DNA from: Stenotrophomonas rhizophila
Lineage (GTDB): Bacteria; Pseudomonadota; Gammaproteobacteria; Xanthomonadales; Xanthomonadaceae
DNA: 64,000 nucleotides
Assembly (NCBI RefSeq): GCF_003751305.1
Contig: NZ_RJKV01000001.1
Span: 620,001 to 684,000, forward strand
Direction: 5' to 3'
Shown piece by piece: positions 1-7,556 of the stretch. The translations under genes and the position numbers were made by a program. The notes below the pieces were generated by a model that did no database searches, was not told where the DNA came from, and saw only the letters and a program-made list of their open reading frames with translations. Each line of letters begins with the position of its first letter. Position 1 is the first letter of the stretch.

Positions 1-1712
1 CGGACCTTTTCGGCCGCCTTGCGCTTGGCCTTGGTCCACTGCTCGCCACCCAGCGAATGCAGTGGCGCGGTCTCCGGCGAGGCACCCGAGTAGCGGCTGA
101 TCAGGTGCAGCTGGGCGACCGGCACATACAGGCGGTCGCCCTTGGCGTATTCGATTTCCAGGAACTCGCCGGGCATGCCGCCGGCATCGAGCACGATCAG
201 GCCGCGGTAGCGGCCGACACCGTGGTCTTCATGCACGATCGGCGAGCCTTCGCTGAGCTCGCCGAGGTCGCGGATGATCGCTTCCGGCTCGCGCCCGGCA
301 CGGCGGCTGCGGCGCTGCTGGCCGGCGCGTTCGGGGAACAGCTGGCGCTCGGTCAGCACCGCGATCGGCGGGCTTTCCAGTGCGAAACCGTCTTCCAGCG
401 GGGCCACGGTGATGCCGAAGCGCACGCTGTCGTCGGCCAGGAAACCGGGCAGATCAGCGACCACCGGCGGCTTCAGCTCGGCGGCGAGCAGCACTTCCAG
501 CAGGGCCTCGCGGCGGCCGGCGGAATCGGCGGCGATCAGCACGCGGCCCGGATAATGACCGATGAAGGATTTCAGTGCCTCGGCGGCCGGGGCATCGCGC
601 GCGGCCACCGGCAGCGGCGGCAGGGGCTGGTCACCCAGCGGCTGTGCGTCGCCGATGCGGTCGTGATCCAGCGGCCAGACTTCGACGCGGGCCAGGCCGT
701 TGAGCGTGGCGCGCAGTTGCTCGGGGCTGGCATACAGTTCTTCCGGCGCCAGCAGCGGGCGCTCGACATCGTGGCGGCGCTGCTCGTAGCGGTTCTGCGT
801 CTGCGCCCAGAAGGCGGCCGCAGCATCGAACACGTTCGGCGCCAGCACCGGCAGCACGTTGGGCTGCAGGTAATCGAGCAGGGTCGCGGTCCTGTCGAAG
901 AACAGCGGCAGGTAATACTCGATGCCGGCCGGCGCGATACCGGCCTTGAGATCCTGGTACAGCGCGCTGCGCCGGGTATCCACATCGAAGCGCTCGCGCA
1001 GCGTGTTGAGCACGCGCGAGACGCTGAGATCATCCAGTGGTACTTCACGGCCGGGTAGCATGTGCACCGCCTCGACCTTGTCCAGCGAGCGCTGCGATTC
1101 CGGATCGAACGCGCGGATCGAATCGATGTCTTCGTCGAGCAGTTCCACCCGCAGCGGCGCCTCGGCCCCCATCGGGTAGACATCGAGCAGGCCGCCACGC
1201 ACGGCGAAATCGCCCGGGTCCATCACCTGCGGCACGTTGCGGTAGCCGGCCGATTCCAGGCGGCGTTTTTCCGCGTCCAGATCCAGACGCTGGCCGACCG
1301 TCAGGTCGAAGCTGCCGCCGATGACGTATTTGAGCGGTGCCAACTGCTGCAGCAGCGTCTGCACCGGCACCACCACGATGCCGCGCTTCAGCGCTGGCAG
1401 GGCATGCAGCGCGGCCAGGCGCTGGGAAATGATGTCCGGGTGCGGGCTGAAGGCGTCGTAGGGCAGGGTTTCCCAATCCGGGAAGGCCACGATCGGCACG
1501 TCGCCGGCACTGCCGAGCAGGGTGTGCAGATCGGCTTCGATCTGGTTCGCGCCATGGTTGTCGCGGGCGACTACCAGCAACGGCCCGTCGTGCGACTGTG
1601 CCGCGCGGGCGATGTACCACGCCAGCGCTGTCGCCGAAGCGGGAGCGCGCCACCAGGCGCGGAGCTGTCCAGGACGTGGCAGCGGCGGAACGGGATAGGA
1701 GGTGCGTGACAT
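1..1712 (-). CDS. mfd: Transcription-repair coupling factor Mfd, N-terminal part
   Basis: This gene encodes the ATP-dependent DNA translocase that displaces RNA polymerase stalled at DNA lesions and recruits UvrA. Only the first 570 codons are in the window; the rest lies beyond the left edge. The reading frame opens with MSRTSYPVPPLP and carries the Mfd-typical PDWETLPYD motif at residues 78-86, in the UvrB-like N-terminal region that contacts UvrA. The helicase motifs are probably outside the window. The ATG at 1712 is chosen because it is the first in frame and a TAAAAT hexamer lies just upstream (1727-1722), implying a very short leader. No obvious Shine-Dalgarno sequence precedes it. Identification rests on recognised sequence and is firm. 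Confidence 0.93.
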   Translation of the reverse strand, partial: MSRTSYPVPPLPRPGQLRAWWRAPASATALAWYIARAAQSHDGPLLVVARDNHGANQIEADLHTLLGSAGDVPIVAFPDWETLPYDAFSPHPDIISQRLAALHALPALKRGIVVVPVQTLLQQLAPLKYVIGGSFDLTVGQRLDLDAEKRRLESAGYRNVPQVMDPGDFAVRGGLLDVYPMGAEAPLRVELLDEDIDSIRAFDPESQRSLDKVEAVHMLPGREVPLDDLSVSRVLNTLRERFDVDTRRSALYQDLKAGIAPAGIEYYLPLFFDRTATLLDYLQPNVLPVLAPNVFDAAAAFWAQTQNRYEQRRHDVERPLLAPEELYASPEQLRATLNGLARVEVWPLDHDRIGDAQPLGDQPLPPLPVAARDAPAAEALKSFIGHYPGRVLIAADSAGRREALLEVLLAAELKPPVVADLPGFLADDSVRFGITVAPLEDGFALESPPIAVLTERQLFPERAGQQRRSRRAGREPEAIIRDLGELSEGSPIVHEDHGVGRYRGLIVLDAGGMPGEFLEIEYAKGDRLYVPVAQLHLISRYSGASPETAPLHSLGGEQWTKAKRKAAEKV

Positions 1713-1721
1713 GAACCGTCG

Positions 1722-1727
1722 ATTTTA
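1722..1727 (-). promoter_or_regulatory. Candidate -10 element of mfd
   Basis: On the minus strand this reads TAAAAT and ends nine bases before the mfd start codon, so transcription would begin about three bases upstream of the ATG. No convincing -35 hexamer is visible. This is inference from position and sequence. Confidence 0.4.
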
Positions 1728-1793
1728 GCAGACCGCAGCGTGGCGGCTGCGTCATCCGGCGGCAGGCAAGCGTACGGCCGATCCGCGTTACCG

Positions 1794-1816
1794 GTAGTGG
1801 CCGGCCGCTGGCCGGC
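1794..1816 (+). repeat. SMAG-type GTAG palindromic repeat, left arm of a facing pair
   Basis: The element starts with GTAG and continues into the self-complementary core GCCGGCCGCTGGCCGGC. It matches the pattern of Stenotrophomonas SMAG (REP-like) repeats. An inverted partner follows at 1843-1864, giving the head-to-head dimer arrangement typical of this family, between the mfd promoter side and the end of the GNAT gene. Confidence 0.75.
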
Positions 1817-1842
1817 TCCAGGCGATGCGTGACGTACGGGCA

Positions 1843-1864
1843 GCCGGCCAGCGGCCGGCGCTAC
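1843..1864 (-). repeat. SMAG-type repeat, inverted partner
   Basis: Read on the minus strand it begins GTAGCGCCGGCC and forms a hairpin with arms GCCGGCC and GGCCGGC. It faces the copy at 1794-1816 across 26 bases. Together they could form a larger cruciform or RNA hairpin downstream of the GNAT gene. Confidence 0.75.
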
Positions 1865-1892
1865 CGATCAGGGCGCGGACAGGCGCCCCGCG

Positions 1893-2438
1893 TCAGCTGT
1901 CGAGTTCGAGCACCATGCGCACCAGGCCCGGCGTACCGTTCGGGTGCGGGATCGGCTGGAAGCCCAGCGAGGCGGCCAGCTGCTTCATCGGCTCGTTCTC
2001 TTCGGCAACATCCCCGTACAGACGATCCAGGTACTTGCCGCGCGCCCACTTGACCAGCTTGCGCATCAACTGCCGGCCCAGGCCCTGGCCGACCAGGAAG
2101 CGGCTGACCAGGATCGCGTATTCGGCCTCGCGGGTGCCGGGGATGATCGAGGCGCGCGCGACCGCACCCACCACGGCTTCACCGGCGGGCAGCGACTCGG
2201 CCGCGACCAGGGTGATTTCGCTCTTGGGATTGGGGTGGGTCAGGCGCTGCGTGGTTTCCGGCGACAGCTCGGTCACCGACTGCAGGAAACGGTCGCGGAT
2301 CTCCTCCGGCCCGAACAGGCTGAAGGCGGCATGCAGCGGCGGGCCGTCTTCCGGCCGGATGGGGCGGATCAGCAGCTCGTGGCCACTGGGTGCCTTGAAA
2401 ATTTCGTGCCAGGGCGGCATGCGGTTACGGGTAGCCAT
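1893..2438 (-). CDS. GNAT family N-acetyltransferase
   Basis: A 181-residue single-domain GNAT protein that would transfer an acetyl group from acetyl-CoA to an unknown amine acceptor. The acetyl-CoA pyrophosphate-binding loop is visible as VGQGLGRQLM at residues 117-126, after the strand ending EYAILV. Overall it resembles the stand-alone acetyltransferase domain found at the C-terminus of protein lysine acetyltransferases of the Pat/acyl-CoA synthetase type (LLIRPIRPEDGP near the N-terminus), so protein acetylation is possible, but no substrate can be read from the sequence. The gene follows rlmJ on the same strand, separated by a 26-base perfect palindrome. The start at ATG 2438 gives the family's usual N-terminus. 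Confidence 0.82.
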   Translation of the reverse strand: MATRNRMPPWHEIFKAPSGHELLIRPIRPEDGPPLHAAFSLFGPEEIRDRFLQSVTELSPETTQRLTHPNPKSEITLVAAESLPAGEAVVGAVARASIIPGTREAEYAILVSRFLVGQGLGRQLMRKLVKWARGKYLDRLYGDVAEENEPMKQLAASLGFQPIPHPNGTPGLVRMVLELDS

Positions 2439-2530
2439 ACCGGTGATTCCTTGGTGGTCTCAGGATTCTCGCATCCCGGGTGCAGCGTTCCGTGAACGGA
2501 TCACTCACGCCGATCCGGCCGGGAGGAGTC

Positions 2531-2556
2531 GGTCAGGCCGGGATCCCGGCCTGACC
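2531..2556. terminator. 26-base perfect palindrome between rlmJ and the GNAT gene
   Basis: The half-site GGTCAGGCCGGGA is followed directly by its exact reverse complement, making a perfect even-length palindrome ten bases after the rlmJ stop codon. As RNA it would form a very stable hairpin, but neither strand has a T-run, so it is not a classical intrinsic terminator. It could act as a 3'-end stabiliser or as a protein-binding site for the downstream GNAT gene. Confidence 0.5.
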
Positions 2557-2565
2557 TGAAGGGGG

Positions 2566-3423
2566 TCATTCGGCCTGCTTGAGCCACTGCAGGCGGGTCG
2601 AGGCGCCTGCCTCGCCCAGGTGCTGCTTGAGCGCCGGCATGGCCGGGGCCAGGACCTGGTCGAACTGCCACGGCGGGTTCAGCAGCAGCATGCCGCTGCC
2701 ATTGAGCCGCAGCGGGGAGTCGTCCGGGCGGATCAGCAGCTCGGCGGTCAGCACCGATTTCACCGGCAGGGCACAGGCCTTGCGCAGGAAATGCAGGACG
2801 GTCCGGCGCTGCTTGATGGGGAACCAGATCGCAAAGCTCGCCTGCGGCCAACGGCTCAGGATCTCGGTCACCGAAGCCAGGATGGCCTGGTACTCGGCGT
2901 CCTGCCCCTCGTAGGGCGGGTCGATCAGGACCAGCCCACGGCCGATCTTCACGCCGTTGGCCTTGGGCGGCAGCAGTTTCTTGTTCTGGGCATAGCCATC
3001 GGCGTGATACACGGCCACCCGGCTGTCATGGGCGAACAGTGCCTTCAGCGCCGTGGCTTCGGCATCCTGCACTTCGCACACGGCCATGCGGTCCTGCTCG
3101 CGCAGGGTCTGGGCGGTCAGCAGCGGCGAGCCGGGGTAGCTGATCATCGCCCCGACCGGGTTGTCGGCCTGGACCGCCTTGAGGTAGCGCTCCACCACCG
3201 CAGGCAGCTGCGGCTGGGCCATCAGGCGCATCACGCCGTCTTCGGCCTCCAGCGTCTTGCGGCTTTCCTCGCTGGCCAGCAGGTAGCGGCCTGCGCCGCC
3301 GTGGGTGTCCAGCACGAAGAACGGGCTGTCCTTGCGCTTGAAGGTGTCGAGCAGGGCAAGCTGCACGATGTGCTTGAGCACATCGGCATGGTTGCCGGCA
3401 TGGAAGGCGTGGCGGTAATTCAT
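2566..3423 (-). CDS. rlmJ: 23S rRNA (adenine(2030)-N6)-methyltransferase RlmJ
   Basis: RlmJ methylates N6 of A2030 in 23S rRNA using S-adenosylmethionine. The 285-residue protein starts with the family signature MNYRHAFHAGNHADVLKH and has the catalytic DPPYE motif at residues 168-172, typical of N6-adenine methyltransferases. Length fits the family (about 280). The start at ATG 3423 is fixed by the conserved N-terminus, although the frame stays open far upstream. A TACACT hexamer ends exactly six bases before this ATG and there is no Shine-Dalgarno sequence, so a leaderless transcript is likely. The gene is divergent from creB, 45 bases away. Confidence 0.95.
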   Translation of the reverse strand: MNYRHAFHAGNHADVLKHIVQLALLDTFKRKDSPFFVLDTHGGAGRYLLASEESRKTLEAEDGVMRLMAQPQLPAVVERYLKAVQADNPVGAMISYPGSPLLTAQTLREQDRMAVCEVQDAEATALKALFAHDSRVAVYHADGYAQNKKLLPPKANGVKIGRGLVLIDPPYEGQDAEYQAILASVTEILSRWPQASFAIWFPIKQRRTVLHFLRKACALPVKSVLTAELLIRPDDSPLRLNGSGMLLLNPPWQFDQVLAPAMPALKQHLGEAGASTRLQWLKQAE

Positions 3424-3429
3424 CGGCGC

Positions 3430-3435
3430 AGTGTA
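3430..3435 (-). promoter_or_regulatory. Candidate -10 element of rlmJ (leaderless)
   Basis: TACACT on the minus strand, with its last base six bases before the ATG. Initiation seven bases downstream of the hexamer would fall on the A of the start codon. The creB hexamer sits on the other strand 22 bases away. Confidence 0.45.
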
Positions 3436-3456
3436 CGGGGCGGCGGGCCCAGCGGC

Positions 3457-3462
3457 TATGCT
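3457..3462 (+). promoter_or_regulatory. Candidate -10 element of creB (leaderless)
   Basis: TATGCT, ending six bases before the creB ATG, with no purine-rich ribosome-binding site between them. Same geometry as the divergent rlmJ element. Confidence 0.45.
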
Positions 3463-3468
3463 GCGCGC

Positions 3469-4158
3469 ATGAGCCACCCCCTGCACAACGTCCTGGTGGT
3501 CGAGGACGAAACCGCCATCGCCGACACCGTTCTGTATGCACTGCGCAGTGATGGCTACGGCGCCCAGCATTGCCTGCTCGGCGGAGAGGCGCTGGCCCGC
3601 CTGCGCCAGCACGCCTTCGATGTGGTGGTGCTGGATGTCGGCCTGCCGGACATGAGCGGTTTCGAGGTCTGCCGCACGCTGCGCACCTTCAGCGAGGTGC
3701 CGGTGATCTTCCTGACCGCCCGTAATGACGAGTTCGACCGGGTGCTCGGCCTGGAGCTGGGGGCGGACGACTATATGGCCAAGCCGTTCTCGCCGCGGGA
3801 GCTGGTGGCGCGGGTGCGCGCGCGCCTGCGCCGGTCCGCGGCCCCTGCCGATACCACCGGCTGGCAGCAGCTTGGCCGCTTCTCGATCGACCGCGAGGGC
3901 AGCCGGATCCGCTTCGGTGACCAGCCGCTGGATCTGACCCGCTACGAATACGCGCTGATGGCGGCCCTGCTGCAGCGCCCCGGCGCGATCCTCAGCCGCG
4001 CCCAGCTGATGGACCGAGGCTGGGACAGCGACGCTGACAGCGCCGACCGCACCGTGGATACCCACGTCAAAACCCTGCGCGCCAAGCTGCGTGCCGCGGG
4101 CGCCGAGACCGACCCGATCCGCACCCACCGTGGCCTGGGCTACGCACTGGAGGTGTAG
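3469..4158 (+). CDS. creB: Response regulator CreB
   Basis: OmpR-family two-component response regulator of 229 residues. The receiver domain (about residues 5-118) has the phosphoacceptor Asp56 in VVVLDVGLPDMSG and the conserved Lys in MAKPF; the C-terminal winged helix (about 130-225) ends RTHRGLGYALEV. It is assigned to CreB rather than another OmpR member because creC follows two bases after its stop and creD follows creC. CreBC systems respond to envelope or beta-lactam stress and activate creD and other genes through the cre tag, and such a tag is visible before creD here. It has no Shine-Dalgarno sequence; a TATGCT hexamer six bases upstream suggests a leaderless message. Confidence 0.93.
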   Translation: MSHPLHNVLVVEDETAIADTVLYALRSDGYGAQHCLLGGEALARLRQHAFDVVVLDVGLPDMSGFEVCRTLRTFSEVPVIFLTARNDEFDRVLGLELGADDYMAKPFSPRELVARVRARLRRSAAPADTTGWQQLGRFSIDREGSRIRFGDQPLDLTRYEYALMAALLQRPGAILSRAQLMDRGWDSDADSADRTVDTHVKTLRAKLRAAGAETDPIRTHRGLGYALEV

Positions 4159-4160
4159 GC

Positions 4161-5618
4161 ATGCGGCTGGGCCTGAAACTGTTCCTGGGCTTCTTCCTGA
4201 TCGTGGGTATCGCCGCGTTCTTCGTGATGCGCATTTTCGTCAACGAAGTGAAGCCCGGCGTGCGCCAGGCGATGGAGTCCACGTTGGTCGATGCAGCCAA
4301 CGTGCTGGCGGAAATGGCCGCGGCCGATCTCAAGGCCGGGCACATCCGCGACGGCCGCTTCGTCGCCGATCTGGCGCGCGCCAAGCGCCGCGACCCGAAG
4401 GCGATGGTGTGGCGTTTTCCCAAGCGCACGCTGGATTACCAGGTCACCATCACCGATGCCAAGGGCATCGTGGTGTACGACTCGACCGGCCGTGATGTGG
4501 GGCGCGACAACTCACGCTGGAACGATGTGTACCGCACCCTGCGTGGCGAATACGGCGCGCGCTCCAGCCCGGAGACGCCCGGCGACGACACCCACTCGGT
4601 GATGCACGTGGCCGCGCCGATCTTCGATCCGGCCGACGGACGCCGCTTGATCGGTGTGCTCAGCCTGGCCCAGCCCAACCGCAGCATCGATCCGTTCATC
4701 GCGGCCAGCCAGCGCGCCATCATGAAGCGCGGTGCCTGGCTGATCGGTCTGTCGGCGCTGATCGGGCTGCTGATGACCGCGTGGCTGATGCACGGCGTGA
4801 ACCGTCTCAACCGCTATGCCAAGGCGGTCAGCGCCGGTGAGCCGGTGCCGCCGCCGAAGCCGCGTCGCGATGAGATCGGCGATCTGGGCCAAGCGCTGGA
4901 AACCATGCGTCGCAAGCTGGAAGGCAAGGCCTACGTCGAGCAGTACGTGCAGTCGCTGACGCATGAAATGAAGAGCCCGCTGGCCGCGATCCGCGGCGCG
5001 GCCGAGCTGCTGCAGGAACCGCTGCCGGACGCGGATCGGGCGCACTTCGCGCGCAGCATCGAAGGCCAGGCGCAGCGCCTCACCGAAACCATCGACAAGC
5101 TGCTGGCGCTGGCCGAGGTGGAACAGTACGGCTGGTTGCAGAAGCACGAGCGGCTTGCACTGGCGGTGTTGCTGCAGTCCGCCGCCGACGCAGTGGCGGT
5201 GCGTGCGCAGGCCGCCGGGGTCACGATCGCGGTGGAGGCGCAGGCCGAGAGCGTGCAGGGCGACGGCTATCTGCTGCGCCAGGCACTCAACAATCTGCTG
5301 GAGAATGCCGTGGCCTTCTCACCGGCCGGCAGCACCATCACGCTCGGTGCCGGTGCGGAAGGCGAGGGCATCGCACTGACCGTGGCCGACCGCGGCAGTG
5401 GCGTGCCGGACTACGCGCTTGATCGCGTGTTCGAGCGTTTCTATTCCCTGGCGCGACCGGGCACCGGCCAGCGCAGCTCCGGCCTCGGCCTGTCGTTCGT
5501 GCAGGAAGTCGCCCGCCTGCACGGCGGCCGTGTCAGCCTGCGCAACCGCGATGACGGCGGTGCACAGGCGGTGTTGTGGCTGCCGTCGCGCCTGCCCTCG
5601 GTACCGCCGCGGCGCTGA
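4161..5618 (+). CDS. creC: Sensor histidine kinase CreC
   Basis: Inner-membrane sensor kinase of 485 residues that phosphorylates CreB. An N-terminal transmembrane segment (about 7-28), a periplasmic sensor region, a second segment (about 193-215, WLIGLSALIGLLMTAWL) and a HAMP-like linker are followed by the dimerisation box HEMKSPLAAIRG with phospho-acceptor His268. The N box (NNLLENAVAFS), G1 box (DRGSGVPD) and G2 box (SSGLGLSFV) of the ATPase domain are all intact. It starts two bases after creB, so the two are translationally linked. Length and architecture match CreC. Start ATG 4161 has the creB 3' end (GGAGGTG) as a strong Shine-Dalgarno sequence. Confidence 0.94.
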   Translation: MRLGLKLFLGFFLIVGIAAFFVMRIFVNEVKPGVRQAMESTLVDAANVLAEMAAADLKAGHIRDGRFVADLARAKRRDPKAMVWRFPKRTLDYQVTITDAKGIVVYDSTGRDVGRDNSRWNDVYRTLRGEYGARSSPETPGDDTHSVMHVAAPIFDPADGRRLIGVLSLAQPNRSIDPFIAASQRAIMKRGAWLIGLSALIGLLMTAWLMHGVNRLNRYAKAVSAGEPVPPPKPRRDEIGDLGQALETMRRKLEGKAYVEQYVQSLTHEMKSPLAAIRGAAELLQEPLPDADRAHFARSIEGQAQRLTETIDKLLALAEVEQYGWLQKHERLALAVLLQSAADAVAVRAQAAGVTIAVEAQAESVQGDGYLLRQALNNLLENAVAFSPAGSTITLGAGAEGEGIALTVADRGSGVPDYALDRVFERFYSLARPGTGQRSSGLGLSFVQEVARLHGGRVSLRNRDDGGAQAVLWLPSRLPSVPPRR

Positions 5619-5630
5619 TTGCTGCCGCAC

Positions 5631-5646
5631 TTCACACAGACTTCAA
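5631..5646 (+). promoter_or_regulatory. cre tag (CreB-binding site) before creD
   Basis: TTCAC-ACAGAC-TTCAA matches the cre tag TTCACNNNNNNTTCAC known from CreB-regulated genes, with one mismatch in the last position. It lies 65 bases before the creD start and just after the creC stop, so creD can be transcribed separately from creBC. The match is seen directly; binding is inferred. Confidence 0.7.
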
Positions 5647-5710
5647 ACTCGGCACAAACCCCGCACACCGGCGCGCGGGAAGCTGGCCCCCTCCCAACCG
5701 AGGACGGGTC

Positions 5711-7030
5711 ATGAAATCCCTGAAGATGCTGTTGCGGTTCGCCATTGTCGGCGGGCTGATCCTGTTGCTGCTGATTCCGCTGAGCCTGATCAAGGGCGTG
5801 ATCCGCGAGCGTGAGGCGTACCGCGACGAGGCCTACCAGCGCGTCGCGCAGAGCCGCGCCGGCGCGCAGATTCTGACCGGCCCGATCCGCGTGGTGCCGT
5901 GGACCGAGACGCGCGAGGTCGAGGTGGTGGATGCGGCCGGTACCAAGAAGAAGGAAAAGCAGGTCGAGCAGGGCCAGTGGCTGCAGATGCCAGCCACGCT
6001 CACGGTGGACGGTGTGATGCAGCCGGACGAGCGCCGGGTCGGCCTGTTCCGCGTGCCGGTCTATAGCTGGAAGGCCACGATCAGTGCCGCGTTCGCCGAT
6101 GACGACTACCCGGTGAAAGCAGGCCGCGTGTATGGCACGCCCTTCCTGACCGTGGGCATCGCCGATGTGCGTGGCCTGGTCGGTTCGCCGAACCTGCGCG
6201 TGGATGGCAACGCCGTGACGCTGTTGCCCGATGCCGGCGGCGTCAGTGGCATCGGCACGGGCCTGCATGTCGGCTTGCCGGGCCTGGCGGATGAACGGGG
6301 TGGTGTGCTCAAGGGCAGCAAGGTCGAGCTGGAGCTGGTGCTGGATGGCACCCGGTCGCTGTCGGTGGTGCCGGTGGGCGATGACAGCCGCATCGCGCTG
6401 CGCTCGCCGTGGCCGCATCCGCTGTTCGGTGGCAGCTTCCTGCCCAACGAGCGCAAGGTGGACGCGCAGGGCTTCGACGCCCAGTGGGCGGTGTCCTCGC
6501 TGGCCTCGCGTGCCCAGCACCAGCTGCGCAACCGCCCGGACATCGACGCTGAAGCGGTGAGCGTGGAGCTGGTGAATCCGGTCGATGTGTATACCCAGGC
6601 CGACCGCGCCAGCAAGTACGGCATCCTCTTCATCCTGCTCACCTTCGTCGGCTTCATCCTGTTCGAACTGATCAAGCAGCTGCGCATCCACCCGCTGCAG
6701 TACCTGATGGTCGGCCTGGCGCTGGCGATCTTCTTCCTGTTGCTGCTCAGCCTCTCCGAGCACATCGCGTTCTGGCAGGCGTATGCACTCTCGGCGCTTG
6801 CCTGTATCGGCATCCAGACCGTGTATCTGTCCGGCGTATTGAAGAGCTCGAAACGTGGCCTGGGCTTCGCGCTGATGCTCAGCGCCCTGTACGGCGCGCT
6901 GTATGGGCTGCTGATCTCGGAGAACAACGCGCTGCTGATGGGCTCGCTGCTGCTGTTCGGCGTGCTGGCCGCGGTGATGTGGGTGACCCGCCGGGTCGAT
7001 TGGTACGAACTCGGCGCAAGCCTGAAGTAA
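5711..7030 (+). CDS. creD: Inner membrane protein CreD
   Basis: CreD is the main CreBC target, an inner-membrane protein linked to envelope integrity and, in Stenotrophomonas and Aeromonas relatives, to beta-lactam stress. The 439-residue product has one N-terminal transmembrane segment (about residues 9-27), a large periplasmic domain, and several closely spaced C-terminal segments from about residue 300 (KYGILFILLTFVGFILFELI onward). Length agrees with the family. The ATG at 5711 follows a GAGGA-type ribosome-binding site. A separate promoter is suggested by the 92-base gap after creC that carries the cre tag. Confidence 0.93.
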   Translation: MKSLKMLLRFAIVGGLILLLLIPLSLIKGVIREREAYRDEAYQRVAQSRAGAQILTGPIRVVPWTETREVEVVDAAGTKKKEKQVEQGQWLQMPATLTVDGVMQPDERRVGLFRVPVYSWKATISAAFADDDYPVKAGRVYGTPFLTVGIADVRGLVGSPNLRVDGNAVTLLPDAGGVSGIGTGLHVGLPGLADERGGVLKGSKVELELVLDGTRSLSVVPVGDDSRIALRSPWPHPLFGGSFLPNERKVDAQGFDAQWAVSSLASRAQHQLRNRPDIDAEAVSVELVNPVDVYTQADRASKYGILFILLTFVGFILFELIKQLRIHPLQYLMVGLALAIFFLLLLSLSEHIAFWQAYALSALACIGIQTVYLSGVLKSSKRGLGFALMLSALYGALYGLLISENNALLMGSLLLFGVLAAVMWVTRRVDWYELGASLK

Positions 7031-7039
7031 GGAGCGACC

Positions 7040-7471
7040 ATGAGCTGGCGTCGTTGTCTGCATGAACGTGTGCGTCGGGCGTTGCCCGCCCGGCTGGAGG
7101 TGGCCTCGCTGCTGGACGGCGAGGTGTCGGGATGGCCTTCACCGTTGAGCGCGCTACCGGGCGTGCAGGCCGCCCCGGGGCTGGTCCGCTTCGGCTTGGC
7201 GCCGGTCACGTGTGACGCGATCACGGCGCATGGCCTGCGCTTTCTGGAACAGGCACGGCAGGCGCGGGGGCGCCTGCCACTGCCGCGATGGTGTGGCGCG
7301 TATCGGCCGTGGCGCGAAGGCGCCCAGGCCCTGCGCGAGATCGGTATCGGCGGGCTGCCGCTGGACTGGCCCGTGCATGCGCCGGTCTACGCCAGCGCCT
7401 CGGAGGACCGCAGCCGCTGGCTGCTGGTACTGCCTTCCCGTGGCCAGCTCTGGTACGGCTGGATGGAATGA
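7040..7471 (+). CDS. Conserved hypothetical protein downstream of creD
   Basis: I do not recognise this 143-residue protein. It starts nine bases after the creD stop, with AAGGAG in the gap as ribosome-binding site, so it is probably co-transcribed with creD and under CreB control. There is no signal peptide or transmembrane segment. It is rich in Trp, Arg and Leu, with a C-terminal block WLLVLPSRGQLWYGWME. Its codon use matches its neighbours, and the tight spacing supports a real gene. A role in the same envelope response is only a guess from position. Confidence 0.7.
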   Translation: MSWRRCLHERVRRALPARLEVASLLDGEVSGWPSPLSALPGVQAAPGLVRFGLAPVTCDAITAHGLRFLEQARQARGRLPLPRWCGAYRPWREGAQALREIGIGGLPLDWPVHAPVYASASEDRSRWLLVLPSRGQLWYGWME

Positions 7472-7510
7472 CCATGACTCTTGGCCCGGGGGCGCGCGGG
7501 CCACCCTCGA

Positions 7511-7516
7511 TAGACT
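7511..7516 (+). promoter_or_regulatory. Candidate -10 (TAGACT) of the M28 peptidase gene
   Basis: TAGACT occurs 40 bases before the GTG start. The same hexamer precedes four other genes in the window (23975-23970 minus, 24074, 25304, 35173), which argues it is a recurring -10 variant here. Confidence 0.35.
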
Positions 7517-7556
7517 CGGGGATTGTTCGTGGTCTGTCCGAAAGGCGGGGGTAATC

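Noticed and set aside
57..1058. A 333-codon plus-strand frame at the left edge
   Set aside because: The minus strand encodes Mfd through this region; the plus frame is a shadow with Gln/His/Arg-rich sequence.
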